From: JBAXPW01 sp037132015 | Lineage (GTDB): Bacteria > Patescibacteriota > Microgenomatia > UBA1406 > GWC2-37-13 | Reading direction: 5' to 3' | DNA length: 24,237 nt | NCBI GenBank assembly: GCA_037132015.1 | Contig: JBAXPW010000018.1 | Coordinates: 1-24,237 of the forward strand | Shown: piece by piece, positions 7,796 to 15,399 of the stretch | Layout of the letters: each line of letters starts with the position of its first letter | Position numbering within the stretch: position 1 is the stretch's first letter | Position numbers and translations under genes: made by a program | The notes under the pieces: model-generated | Told to the model about the DNA's origin: nothing | What the model saw: the letters and a program-made list of their open reading frames with translations, nothing else | Database searches by the model: none

Positions 7796-10700
7796 ACCAC
7801 AAGCTCCTCAGATAAAACAATAAGTTTCCCCGTATCATTAGCTCGTTCTGCTGTCCTAAAAATATTATCAAGATATTTGGTAGGAACAATTTCTTTAAGA
7901 GTATCTACTGCTTTGACATAATCTTCTTTATACCGAATATCAATTATATCCTTCAACATCCCATAAGGAAGAGCGTCATAATCTCGTATCACTTTTATTA
8001 AGTCTTTGCATAAATCACTAGCAGGGGAGTAGTTATCTGAAAAAAATCGCAGTTTATTTATAGCGTCTTCTCTTCTTCCTCTATCAATCGGAGCTTTTGT
8101 ATTTTCCTTAAATATATGCTCTTTAGCCATCTGATATATTGGTTCAAAGTTAAGAGTGGTTTGTGTAGCTTTCTCGGATTCCTCAACGTCATTAAATAAT
8201 GGAAGAGCAAATTCTGGAGATAGTATTTTTACTTCTTTTGGACTTTTCCCAAAGGCAAATATGTAGCTACCACTTTTTTTTGCAAAAGTAACTACACCAG
8301 ATATGCTTCTTGATTTTCGTGCAATTCTCGCTCGCAGTGGAATTGCGGATATCTTTTTCATAATCTCAGGATCATCTTTTATCTTTTTCCATGTATTGTA
8401 ATAGGGAGCATCCCATGACTGGCTTTCACTTTTTGAATTTTCATCACGATATTGTTTGGCAAAATAATTTTTAAGATCTTCTTCGGAGGTAAGTGTCTTT
8501 GTATCTTCTCCAAGTAATGTATGAATGATATCCATCTTAAGAGTTGAGATGGCTTTTGTATGAGTCTCCTGTTCACCCGTCACTGTTGGAAAAAAGTTAT
8601 AAATATAGAGCTGATCAAAAACTTTTTTATTGATACGGTTTATTCTTCCTACCCGTTGGATCACCCGAGTAGGATTGTAAGGGATATCATAGTTTATGAT
8701 ACTACCTGCACGATGGAGATTAAATCCTTCTGAGATTGCATCTGTCGCAACTATAACATCAAAATCATTTGTTTGTTTTTTATGGTCTAGCCCCGCATCA
8801 AAGTTTGATTGAATAATTCGTTTATTTTCTTTTGATGCATCACTCGAACTATACTTAAATACTCGTTTAACACCATCCGCTATCAACTTTTCATACACAT
8901 AATTCGCAGTATCTGAAAACTCAGTAAAAATAATGATCTTTCGTTTTGAATCAGTTCGGATAGATTCGATCAATTTATTTTTGAAAAAATCATATTTTGG
9001 GTCGGCTTGTTTGTTTTCCCATTCTGCTTTAATCTCTTTGAGAAGTCGAATATCTTTCTTTAGCGCTGTAATGAAGTCGGGTTGTAGTTCAGAAACAGGT
9101 ATTTGTATTAGACCTTTTCCTTCTAGTTTTGAAAATAATAGTTCTTGTTCTGCATCCTCCATACTCTCTAATACTTCTGTTGATGGAAGCATTCCTTTTT
9201 TAAATATCGGCACTTCGTTTCTATTAGCGTACCAGTCCATGACCAACTCTGAAGAGGTGATCATATTATTAATTGAGATACTAAATGCTCGAATAGAACT
9301 CTCAAATCTTCGTACCAATAAACGTCTCATAAATTTTGCTATATTTGACTGACCTTGAATAAGTCGTTGTTTCTTTTCTTCAGCGGACATTTCATCATCA
9401 TCTTCTTCAATTAGTTTTTCTATAAAGGTTGAACCTGCTCGTAAATAATATGCTGGTTTATACCGAGCTCCAACAAAACTATTTCCGATATCAACATCTG
9501 GTGAAATTTTTTCGAGGGTATTCACATAAAGATCCGTCATAGAACCCAGATCATATTCAAGAAGCTCAGGATCTTTTACTTTGGCAAATGATACACCTTG
9601 CATCTTGAGATCATTACGATAATCCTCAATCTCCTCAAGATCTAAACGTGATCGACGAATAATGAGAGGTTCTATCATGAGACGTAAGTCTTCGGTTATT
9701 GCATGAGTCTCTTTGATGATTTCATCACTTTGGGGATCAGCGCTTTTTGCATTTATATTCATCTCTTTTCTGACTTTTTTATACCGCTTAAAAAGTAAAT
9801 GAAAAGACATGCTTAAGTTTTCGACAGTTCTTATTGTAGAATGTCCTGGAGTGCTAAATAACTTTATCAACGCATAGATATCTTTTGGATCATTATTAAA
9901 AGGAGTAGCTGATAGTGCCATTACAGGATGTCCCGCACATAACTGATGGAGCAACGTGTAACTTTCAGTATCTTCATTTCGATGCTTATGAGCTTCATCC
10001 AAAATAATTAATAGATCCTTGTCTTCTCTATGGCGTTCAAGTGCTTTATCAATTTTACCTGTTGTATACACAAAACCTTTGAAATCAAATTCTGACATAT
10101 AGTCATTCCATTGGTCTTCCAGATGTGGTGGAGCAATGACTATTGTTTTTTTACCAAGATTGTGAGCAATGGCAGAAGCGATAATACTTTTTCCAAGACC
10201 GACAACATCTGCAATAATAACACCTCCAAATTTATTTATTCTATCAATCCCCATGTTTATCGCATCTTTCTGATATTTGAGATCAGTAAACTTACCACCT
10301 GTGATATTGCCAGGAGTTTTCATATTTTCTACCTCCGACACACCAAAATACTCATAAAGGACACGGTAATACATGAGAAGAGGATCGGGGAGTGAGTAGA
10401 GCCAGATTTTGTTTTTTATCTCACTTATAAATGAAGTTGAGGAATGAAGATCAGTAATGACGATGTTTTCAGGATCACTCCATGCTTCTTCAAACCTTTT
10501 AACATCATCTTCATAATAATGTTTTTCCTGCAAAATTCTATTATGCTCTCCTTGACCTTTTAATCCAGAAAAAGTAAGGTTGCTCGAACCCTCTATTACT
10601 ATTCCTGGTGTGATACCGTTTGTTGCAAATTCTGGATTGTTATGAAGAATATAAATTTTTGAATGATTTGGTCGAATGGTCTTTTTTATTTGCAAACTTC

Positions 10701-11076
10701 CATCAGCAATTTTATGAATAAAAACTTCAAATGCTTTTTGCGATTCGTCATTATCAAAATGGTCAGTTTCGTTAAATATATGTATAAAATTTGAAAGATA
10801 CTCCTCTTTGGCCCCTGATCTAGATGTTGATCTTGTATCAACGGTGTGAGAATCTAAGTTGATATTGTTTACAGAAGAAATCTTTTCTATGATCTTACTA
10901 TCTATATCCATACCAACCAATATTCTTATTTGTTTATCTTGTAATTCTTTATAAAGATCATTAAAACCTGAGAAATAAAAGTATCCAACAAGAGCATCTA
11001 TTCGATCACATTGTGGTAATATACTTTTTAAGTTGAAAGAGAGTGTATTATTTCCTTGATTCGTTATTGCTGACAT
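7792..11076 (-). CDS. PLD-domain-fused SNF2/DEAD-like helicase of a restriction-type system
   Basis: 1094 residues. The N-terminal PLD-like domain has a single HxK motif (H138-S-K140, IYILHN) followed by 'GSSNLTFSGL' (163-172), the usual N in the GSxN part. The helicase core has 'YQKDAI' (268-273), Walker A 'ADVVGLGKS' (289-297), 'ILDEAHKHR' (358-366), 'ALSATPFNND' (387-396), 'IIIFTEF' (714-720), 'ATDAISEGFNL' (777-787) and the arginine-finger motif 'QRVGRINR' (807-814). These mark a double-stranded DNA translocase of superfamily 2. The segment between the two RecA lobes (about 400-700) is long and helical. The last 270 residues are unassigned. A TATACT box lies 8 bases upstream of the ATG. 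Paired with the methyltransferase it probably acts in phage defence. PLD-type nuclease activity is possible because one HxK can work as a dimer. Confidence 0.87.
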   Translation of the reverse strand: MSAITNQGNNTLSFNLKSILPQCDRIDALVGYFYFSGFNDLYKELQDKQIRILVGMDIDSKIIEKISSVNNINLDSHTVDTRSTSRSGAKEEYLSNFIHIFNETDHFDNDESQKAFEVFIHKIADGSLQIKKTIRPNHSKIYILHNNPEFATNGITPGIVIEGSSNLTFSGLKGQGEHNRILQEKHYYEDDVKRFEEAWSDPENIVITDLHSSTSFISEIKNKIWLYSLPDPLLMYYRVLYEYFGVSEVENMKTPGNITGGKFTDLKYQKDAINMGIDRINKFGGVIIADVVGLGKSIIASAIAHNLGKKTIVIAPPHLEDQWNDYMSEFDFKGFVYTTGKIDKALERHREDKDLLIILDEAHKHRNEDTESYTLLHQLCAGHPVMALSATPFNNDPKDIYALIKLFSTPGHSTIRTVENLSMSFHLLFKRYKKVRKEMNINAKSADPQSDEIIKETHAITEDLRLMIEPLIIRRSRLDLEEIEDYRNDLKMQGVSFAKVKDPELLEYDLGSMTDLYVNTLEKISPDVDIGNSFVGARYKPAYYLRAGSTFIEKLIEEDDDEMSAEEKKQRLIQGQSNIAKFMRRLLVRRFESSIRAFSISINNMITSSELVMDWYANRNEVPIFKKGMLPSTEVLESMEDAEQELLFSKLEGKGLIQIPVSELQPDFITALKKDIRLLKEIKAEWENKQADPKYDFFKNKLIESIRTDSKRKIIIFTEFSDTANYVYEKLIADGVKRVFKYSSSDASKENKRIIQSNFDAGLDHKKQTNDFDVIVATDAISEGFNLHRAGSIINYDIPYNPTRVIQRVGRINRINKKVFDQLYIYNFFPTVTGEQETHTKAISTLKMDIIHTLLGEDTKTLTSEEDLKNYFAKQYRDENSKSESQSWDAPYYNTWKKIKDDPEIMKKISAIPLRARIARKSRSISGVVTFAKKSGSYIFAFGKSPKEVKILSPEFALPLFNDVEESEKATQTTLNFEPIYQMAKEHIFKENTKAPIDRGRREDAINKLRFFSDNYSPASDLCKDLIKVIRDYDALPYGMLKDIIDIRYKEDYVKAVDTLKEIVPTKYLDNIFRTAERANDTGKLIVLSEELVV

Positions 11077-11084
11077 GTAGCAAT

Positions 11085-11090
11085 AGTATA
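11085..11090 (-). promoter_or_regulatory. -10 box for the helicase/methyltransferase operon
   Basis: On the minus strand the box reads TATACT and ends 8 bases before the ATG at 11076. No Shine-Dalgarno sequence fits in the gap, so the transcript is probably leaderless or nearly so. The -35 element is not obvious. Confidence 0.5.
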
Positions 11091-11217
11091 CTAAAGCGAA
11101 TTCTTAAAACAAATAGTATATTTGTATTCAAACATTCTTACAATAAAATAATCAACATTTCTTTCTATTACTCAATAAATTGAGATTGTTTTAATTGATG
11201 GCACAAAACGATCATAT

Positions 11218-11367
11218 ATGTTCAATGACAAAAAAGCCTTCAATACAGTTATATCAGTTCTAGAAAACGTAAAAGCTATTTCTTTTAAAAAAAATAAGGA
11301 TCCTTATTCCTTAACAATCTACCTCCTACGAGATTGCAGATCTAAAGAGTGGCATATAGACGACTGA
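11218..11367 (+). CDS. Possible 49-aa hypothetical protein
   Basis: The frame starts MFNDKKAFNTVISVLENVKA and ends with CRSKEWHIDD before TGA. It is the only sizeable open frame I see in the 383-base gap between the helicase start and the gene at 11460. It contains no motif I know and no box of the TATAAT-N6-ATG kind seen elsewhere, so it may be chance or a remnant. The rest of the gap is AT-rich and shows nothing else beyond the two flanking promoters. Confidence 0.25.
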   Translation: MFNDKKAFNTVISVLENVKAISFKKNKDPYSLTIYLLRDCRSKEWHIDD

Positions 11368-11447
11368 AAAGTTGAAATAAAAATTGTATACTAACAGTTC
11401 GTTGAAATACGTAAAATTTACAATATTTAAATTTTGTTATCATTTGC

Positions 11448-11453
11448 TATACT
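11448..11453 (+). promoter_or_regulatory. Extended -10 box (TGC-TATACT) for the small ORF/HEPN pair
   Basis: TATACT is preceded directly by TGC, an extended -10 pattern, and ends 6 bases before the ATG at 11460. The spacing supports that ATG as a leaderless start. Confidence 0.55.
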
Positions 11454-11459
11454 GATGGT

Positions 11460-11630
11460 ATGAAACGTCAACTACCCATATCAGAAAAACAGACTTCAAC
11501 ACACATGAAAGAAATATTCCGTCGCTACGGAAAAGACACCAGTGTGACAGATACAAAAGGTGCTGAGGTATGGCTAAAAAAGATCGGCTATCCAGCTTTA
11601 GCTGACCTTATCTCAGATGAGAAAAAGTGA
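11460..11630 (+). CDS. 56-aa protein upstream of the HEPN-like gene, candidate antitoxin
   Basis: 56 residues: a basic, flexible start (MKRQLPISEKQTSTHMKEIF) and a compact second half (AEVWLKKIGYPALADLIS). The start is supported by a TATACT box 6 bases upstream. It overlaps the next gene by 14 bases in another frame, so the two are co-transcribed and probably translationally linked. I do not recognise a family. The small-gene-first, tightly overlapping layout and the HEPN-like partner suggest the antitoxin or regulator of a toxin-antitoxin pair, which is inference. It could equally be an uncharacterised small protein. Confidence 0.5.
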   Translation: MKRQLPISEKQTSTHMKEIFRRYGKDTSVTDTKGAEVWLKKIGYPALADLISDEKK

Positions 11631-12228
11631 CCTTGATTGCCTAAAAAATATACCTAATATCTTTACATTAGTACGTGGATTTAGCTTTATTGATAATGCA
11701 GTTCTTAAGGACAATATTGCTTTAACCATGCAATATATTATGTTCCTTTTAGCAATAACTCAAAATCATTCTTTACCTGGAGCAGTAAATTTTATGGTGT
11801 ATAAGGATATGATTATCCACACTGCCAGCATATCTGAAAGCATATTATGTTATGCACTAGAAACACTCATACACGAAAAAAGATATACATTAGAACAACT
11901 AAAATTAAGAGAAAGTGGCAAGGAATATACAGAATATCAAAGATATAAAAATATCGGAGGTATCGAAGTTGGCATTATAACAAAGTGTTCTAAGTATATT
12001 TCTCCGCAAGAGGCACAATTTAATCAACTCATTAAAGCAGGAACGCACATACAACTATTAAAGGATGACCTATGCAAAGAACTTGATGCTTTGAGAATTT
12101 TACGAAACAATATTCATTTGGGAACATTAGACGATGTCGATGATAGTTACACAGTCGAACAAGTAAACGCAATGTTTGGAACCGTAAAAAAACTCAAACA
12201 AACGATGATGAACTTTTTAACTCAATAA
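11617..12228 (+). CDS. HEPN-like protein, candidate RNase toxin
   Basis: 203 residues, predominantly helical and without signal peptide or transmembrane span. Near the C-terminus is 'LRILRNNIHLG' with R160-x6-H167 (and R163-N-N-I-H167), matching the RN-x-x-x-H type motif of HEPN ribonucleases. Such motifs often follow a helix like ALRILRN in cultured-phage defence and toxin families. The first 90 residues form helices (VLKDNIALTMQYIMFLLAI). The ATG at 11617 lies inside the upstream 56-codon gene. The neighbouring restriction pair suggests a defence island. HEPN proteins also occur as non-catalytic partners, so activity is unproven. Confidence 0.5.
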   Translation: MRKSDLDCLKNIPNIFTLVRGFSFIDNAVLKDNIALTMQYIMFLLAITQNHSLPGAVNFMVYKDMIIHTASISESILCYALETLIHEKRYTLEQLKLRESGKEYTEYQRYKNIGGIEVGIITKCSKYISPQEAQFNQLIKAGTHIQLLKDDLCKELDALRILRNNIHLGTLDDVDDSYTVEQVNAMFGTVKKLKQTMMNFLTQ

Positions 12229-12375
12229 AGAAAGATGACAATCCAAATTAAATTGAGAAGTGTCTATGATGGAGTATAAATCTTTGATGCCAACTAGGTT
12301 TATAGCAGTCTTGTGTTCAGACGTTGCCCCACGTACAAAAAGTTTGCGTGTCAGAGCTTTTTCTATTCTCATCAT
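12217..12375 (-). CDS. Doubtful 52-aa ORF
   Basis: The frame reads MMRIEKALTRKLFVRGATSE at its start and ends LDCHLSLLS. It overlaps the tail of the HEPN-like gene by 12 bases on the other strand and lies 13 bases downstream of the 39-codon frame at 12389-12508. No family is recognised and no promoter box is clear. It may be a remnant of a longer gene on this strand. Confidence 0.25.
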   Translation of the reverse strand: MMRIEKALTRKLFVRGATSEHKTAINLVGIKDLYSIIDTSQFNLDCHLSLLS

Positions 12376-12388
12376 AAATAGTTATTCT

Positions 12389-12508
12389 TTACTTTTTCCT
12401 TCTCATCTTTTCCAAATCCTCCTCCAACTCTCTCAAAGATTCTTTTCGCTTTTCGATTTTAAGTATATCCTGATATTTTTCATATTCAAATTCTGTTTTT
12501 TCTTCCAT
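12389..12508 (-). CDS. Possible 39-aa coiled-coil protein or C-terminal remnant
   Basis: The frame starts MEEKTEFEYEKYQDILKIEK and continues into a highly charged heptad-like helix with E/L spacing, ending MRRKK. The frame is open upstream for about 17 further codons (ISAKLLGHVRNISKKQ) without a start codon, so it may be the tail of a gene cut off on its 5' side rather than an intact small gene. Opposite-strand reading gives a Phe/Ile-rich frame that is not credible as a protein. Confidence 0.35.
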   Translation of the reverse strand: MEEKTEFEYEKYQDILKIEKRKESLRELEEDLEKMRRKK

Positions 12509-12607
12509 CTGTTTTTTACTTATGTTTCTTACATGGCCAAGCAGTTTAGCGCTTATTTATCATGAGAATCACATCCAAATCCAGTCTTTCATATACATGG
12601 GCTATTC

Positions 12608-12644
12608 AACTACCCCGTTTATACCCCTTCGAGGAAGGGGAATT
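12608..12644 (+). repeat. Inverted repeat, left copy, with hairpin
   Basis: It contains CCCCTTC-GAG-GAAGGGG (12624-12640), a perfect 7-bp stem with a 3-base loop, which is nested in a weaker outer pairing (ACTA at 12609-12612 with TAGT at 12643-12646). Confidence 0.7.
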
Positions 12645-12646
12645 AG

Positions 12647-12934
12647 TTGCATTTACTTCACCATGGAGTAGAAGCACTAGCATTAGTAAGTAGTGCTTTA
12701 GCAGAAAATAAAATCCCTTTAGGTAGAAATTCTCAGGAGGAAACATATCATTCTAAAAAAGGAGATACCGTTTATGCTTATCAAACAAACAACCATTCGT
12801 TAAATGATGGTGAACAAGATAGAGCTTTCAAATTCATCAAAGTATTTATTCAGCCTGAAAGATTTGTAAGCCAAATTACAACAACTAAACCTGCCAATAT
12901 CGCACCACACACATTACCTGTTAATTCTCAATAA
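12647..12934 (+). CDS. 95-aa hypothetical between inverted repeats, possibly a truncated gene
   Basis: The frame opens at a TTG directly after a TAG at the edge of the left inverted repeat and has no in-frame ATG. It encodes MHLLHHGVEALALVSSALAE, a hydrophilic middle (GRNSQEETYHSKKGDTVYAY) and a Pro/Thr tail ending APHTLPVNSQ. Composition is protein-like, but the lack of a normal start suggests the 3' part of a gene whose beginning was replaced by the repeat. No family is recognised and no catalytic motif is visible. Confidence 0.4.
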   Translation: MHLLHHGVEALALVSSALAENKIPLGRNSQEETYHSKKGDTVYAYQTNNHSLNDGEQDRAFKFIKVFIQPERFVSQITTTKPANIAPHTLPVNSQ

Positions 12935-12974
12935 GATTAAGCAATTGAACAACATAAATATTTAATTTATTTAC

Positions 12975-13011
12975 AATTCCCCTTCACTAAATGGGCATAA
13001 ACGGGGTAGTT
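12975..13011 (-). repeat. Inverted repeat, right copy
   Basis: The reverse complement reads AACTACCCCGTTTATGCCC and ends GAAGGGGAATT, matching the left copy over 37 bases. The central hairpin stem is not conserved here. Confidence 0.7.
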
Positions 13012-13070
13012 CTTAGAATTTTTCCCTCATATTATTTGCATTTAATCTTCACATATGATATTGTATTTGC

Positions 13071-13340
13071 ATGAGCGATGAGATACTAACAGAAGAATAT
13101 AAAGTTGATAAAGGAATACATATCGAACCTTCTGATATGGAACATCCAGACCATTCAGATCTTGAACTTACTTTAGAAGTACAAAAAGCAGAACAAATAG
13201 CCATAGAAAAAAATACTGATGAAGCATTTAGAAATTCAGAAACTGGAGCCCCGGGTCAACAAATTCCAAATCTTCAAAATATAGTATCAAATGTGCCTAA
13301 GATCATACCAGCAACTCCACTAGACATAGATACCCAATAA
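13071..13340 (+). CDS. 89-aa acidic hypothetical protein
   Basis: Hydrophilic and acidic in its first two thirds (MSDEILTEEYKVDKGIHIEP, then an E/L-rich helix with LELTLEVQKAEQIAI), with a Pro/Ile-rich end (IPATPLDIDTQ). It has no membrane span, signal peptide or Cys. A TATTGT box (13059-13064) ends 6 bases before the ATG, consistent with the leaderless pattern here but a weak match. I do not recognise it. The codon-by-codon openness and a plausible start make it a likely real gene. It is separated by 69 bases from the transporter. Confidence 0.5.
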   Translation: MSDEILTEEYKVDKGIHIEPSDMEHPDHSDLELTLEVQKAEQIAIEKNTDEAFRNSETGAPGQQIPNLQNIVSNVPKIIPATPLDIDTQ

Positions 13341-13398
13341 AGAGAGTATATTTCCCCGTTTCGCCTTTCTCATTACTCATTTTTCTAGTACAATACCC

Positions 13399-13404
13399 TA
13401 TACA
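13399..13404 (+). promoter_or_regulatory. -10 box (TATACA) for the MFS transporter
   Basis: It ends 5 bases before the ATG at 13410. A second candidate, TACAAT (13389-13394), lies 15 bases before the start. There is no ribosome binding site in either gap. Confidence 0.4.
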
Positions 13405-13409
13405 CTATT

Positions 13410-14630
13410 ATGAAAAAGTGGAAACTTGATATACTTTCTATATTACTTGTCGCATTTTCAGGATCACTAGGATTTAGTCTAGTTCTCTTATCCCTCATTG
13501 TATTAACCACAAAATTTGGTGGCAATTCAGTAGTATATGGATTTCTTGCATCAATTTATCCTGCATTTCAATTTATTGGATCTATAGTGCTGGGAAGAAT
13601 GTCAGATGTCAGAGGAAGACGACCTATACTCCTCATCAGTATGGTTTGTGGACTTGGCGCATGGATTTTTTTTGTCATCACTTTTTTTCTTCCTGTTACC
13701 ACATTAGTAACAATACATTCAGAAATATTTGGCACATTTGTCGTAACTCTTCCACTTTTGATCCTCATGATCTCACGAGCTATTGAGGGCTTTACCGCTG
13801 GGAATGTCTCCGTTGCGCAAGCATATATCGCCGACATCACCTCTGAAAATCAAAGAAGAAAAAATTATGGCACCCTTTCAATTGCCTCTAATCTTGGATT
13901 TATCATCGGACCCGCACTTGCGGGTCTATTAAGTTTATCTGTAGTAGGGGAGCGTCTTCCCGTATTTGTAGCTATCGGACTTGCTATAATCACACTTTAT
14001 ATACTTTTCCATCATCTACCTGAATCATTAACAAAAAAACAGCGTCAACAATCTGATAAACAAAAAGTTCACACTCTTTTACAAAAAGTTTCAATCAAAT
14101 TTATTTTGACAATGTTTTTTCTAGTCTATTTTGCATTTAATATATTTTATACAGCGCTCCCTCTGTATGCCTTACAAGAACTTAACTGGAATATCACCAA
14201 ACTTGGCATATATTTTTCATTCGTTGCATTGATGATGGCTTTAGTTCAAGGCCCTGTGATGTCGTATTTTGCCAAAAGATATACTGATAGTCAACTCATT
14301 AAAATTGGTTCTGGAATTCTTGCAATTGGCTTTTTGATGTTTATATCTCCTGTTGAATATATCATTATCATTGCGGCACTATTTTTTGCTCTAGGAAATG
14401 GATTGATGTGGCCTTCTTTAATATCCTATTTGTCGAAACAAGCAGGAGAAGAATTTCAAGGAATTGCACAAGGACTCAGCGGAAGCGCAGGAAGTCTGGC
14501 AAGCGTAATCGGATTGATAACGGGTGGATTTTTATTTGATAAACTCGCAGGGTATGCATTTATTGTCCCTGCATTTGTGATATTGTCTGTTTTTATGACC
14601 TCAGTTTTTTATCTGAGAAAAAATTTGTAA
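13410..14630 (+). CDS. MFS transporter, DHA1/TetA-like drug efflux type
   Basis: 406 residues with about 12 hydrophobic segments, the family length. Motif A lies between TM2 and TM3 (LGRMSDVRGRRPILL, around 61-75). The TM4-TM5 region has 'SRAIEGFTAGNVSVAQAYIA' and then 'NLGFIIGPALAGLL', the G-x-x-x-G-P-x-x-G motif C that marks drug/proton antiporters. A hydrophilic loop (about 205-225, KKQRQQSDKQKVH) separates the halves. It probably exports a small hydrophobic compound using the proton gradient. The substrate cannot be read from sequence, and TetA-like similarity alone does not prove tetracycline resistance. The next gene begins 7 bases after its stop and may be co-transcribed. Confidence 0.85.
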   Translation: MKKWKLDILSILLVAFSGSLGFSLVLLSLIVLTTKFGGNSVVYGFLASIYPAFQFIGSIVLGRMSDVRGRRPILLISMVCGLGAWIFFVITFFLPVTTLVTIHSEIFGTFVVTLPLLILMISRAIEGFTAGNVSVAQAYIADITSENQRRKNYGTLSIASNLGFIIGPALAGLLSLSVVGERLPVFVAIGLAIITLYILFHHLPESLTKKQRQQSDKQKVHTLLQKVSIKFILTMFFLVYFAFNIFYTALPLYALQELNWNITKLGIYFSFVALMMALVQGPVMSYFAKRYTDSQLIKIGSGILAIGFLMFISPVEYIIIIAALFFALGNGLMWPSLISYLSKQAGEEFQGIAQGLSGSAGSLASVIGLITGGFLFDKLAGYAFIVPAFVILSVFMTSVFYLRKNL

Positions 14631-14637
14631 TCACATC

Positions 14638-15375
14638 ATGAATCAATGCCCCGAATGTAAAAAAGAGATGGAAGAAGTTGTATACGATGGACAATCGTTT
14701 CTTCATTGTTATTCGTGTGGCAATAACTTTTTCCCTAACTCGACGCTAAATCAAATTAGTTTGAAATCTGCTCAAGAGCTCGCTCAATATCATGGGAATG
14801 CTCCACATGATGATACTCCGCGAGTATGCCCTTATGATCATACCGTTCTTACCCAGATGACCAATGCGGAATCTATCCCGCCAGATATTATTCTCTTACA
14901 ATGTACCCAATGTCGTGGAATATCTATAAATGCAGAAGATACACTCATCTATAAAAAAAGTATCTCTATAAAAATCGAGTACTTTAAAACATGGAAAATT
15001 CCATACGCTCCAAAAGCTGTTGCACTTTTTAGTATTTTATTAATAGTAGGTGTAACATTGTTGACAGGATACTCGACAATAAACCAAACCAAAGTCTCAA
15101 CTCAGGCCTCGGACATCATCACTCACGTATCGGTTAAAGATGTAAATAATACTATCATTGCTACATTTCAGACTTCTCGTCCTATGCACTCTCGACTTAT
15201 TCTCTCTGATACATCAGAAAAAATAGTTGCAACATATCAAATAACAAAGGAGCCGACAACAACTCACACACTCATAGAACCAATACAGTCAAATCAGTCA
15301 ACGCTATTTTATACCATCATTGTTACGGAAAATGGCAAAGAATATGCGACAGAAAAAAAATTACTACCACTCTAA
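14638..15375 (+). CDS. Membrane protein with two zinc ribbons and an outer beta domain, copy 1
   Basis: 245 residues. The first zinc ribbon has C4-x2-C7 and C24-x2-C27 (QCPECKKEM, HCYSCG). A second partial one has C64-P-Y-D and C89-x2-C92 (QCTQCRG), like zf-TFIIB domains, where one ligand may be Asp or His. A single membrane span lies at about 126-145 (KAVALFSILLIVGVTLL). The remaining 100 residues should be outside and resemble a fibronectin/purple-acid-phosphatase-N beta-sandwich (ATFQTSRPMHSRLILSD, TTTHTLIEPI, TLFYTIIV). The layout suggests a signal- or redox-sensing anchor linking cytoplasm and surface, which is inference. Tandem paralogue follows at 15400. Confidence 0.68.
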   Translation: MNQCPECKKEMEEVVYDGQSFLHCYSCGNNFFPNSTLNQISLKSAQELAQYHGNAPHDDTPRVCPYDHTVLTQMTNAESIPPDIILLQCTQCRGISINAEDTLIYKKSISIKIEYFKTWKIPYAPKAVALFSILLIVGVTLLTGYSTINQTKVSTQASDIITHVSVKDVNNTIIATFQTSRPMHSRLILSDTSEKIVATYQITKEPTTTHTLIEPIQSNQSTLFYTIIVTENGKEYATEKKLLPL

Positions 15376-15387
15376 TGTATAAAATGG

Positions 15388-15393
15388 TATACT
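15388..15393 (+). promoter_or_regulatory. Extended -10 box (TGG-TATACT) for copy 2 of the zinc-ribbon protein
   Basis: It ends 6 bases before the ATG at 15400 and lies wholly in the 24-base gap between the paralogues, so copy 2 can be transcribed on its own. Confidence 0.5.
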
Positions 15394-15399
15394 TTTTTC

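Larger units (their letters stand above)
12608..13011. mobile_element. 404-bp segment bounded by 37-bp inverted repeats (MITE- or REP-pair-like)
   Basis: The left end (12608-12644) begins AACTACCCCGTTTAT, and the right end (12975-13011) is its inverse. Over 37 bases about 31 match. Mismatches sit in the centre, leaving AACTACCCCGTTTAT and GAAGGGGAATT intact at both ends. The left copy contains a perfect hairpin. Between the ends lies a 95-codon frame with no transposase features. No clear target-site duplication flanks the ends. It could be a miniature transposable element, a pair of REP-like palindromes mobilised elsewhere by a Y1 (RAYT) transposase, or a structured regulatory pair. Confidence 0.45.

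Noticed and set aside
8933..9352. 139-codon plus-strand frame opposite the helicase
   Set aside because: It is antisense to a well-supported helicase gene and shows only Ser/Phe-rich composition without motifs.
7792..11076. DISARM or BREX system
   Set aside because: Only a helicase and a methylase are present; no DrmA/DrmB, PglZ, BrxC or BrxL-like gene flanks them, so a full system cannot be claimed.
12260..12565. 101-codon plus-strand frame rich in Phe, Ile and Leu
   Set aside because: Its hydrophobic stretch (ILIFFIFKFCFFFHLFF) is the complement of the charged minus-strand coiled-coil frame, and it has no promoter box or plausible start.
13410..14630. Tetracycline resistance gene
   Set aside because: TetA-like motifs are shared by many DHA1 transporters, and no substrate-specific evidence can be read here.
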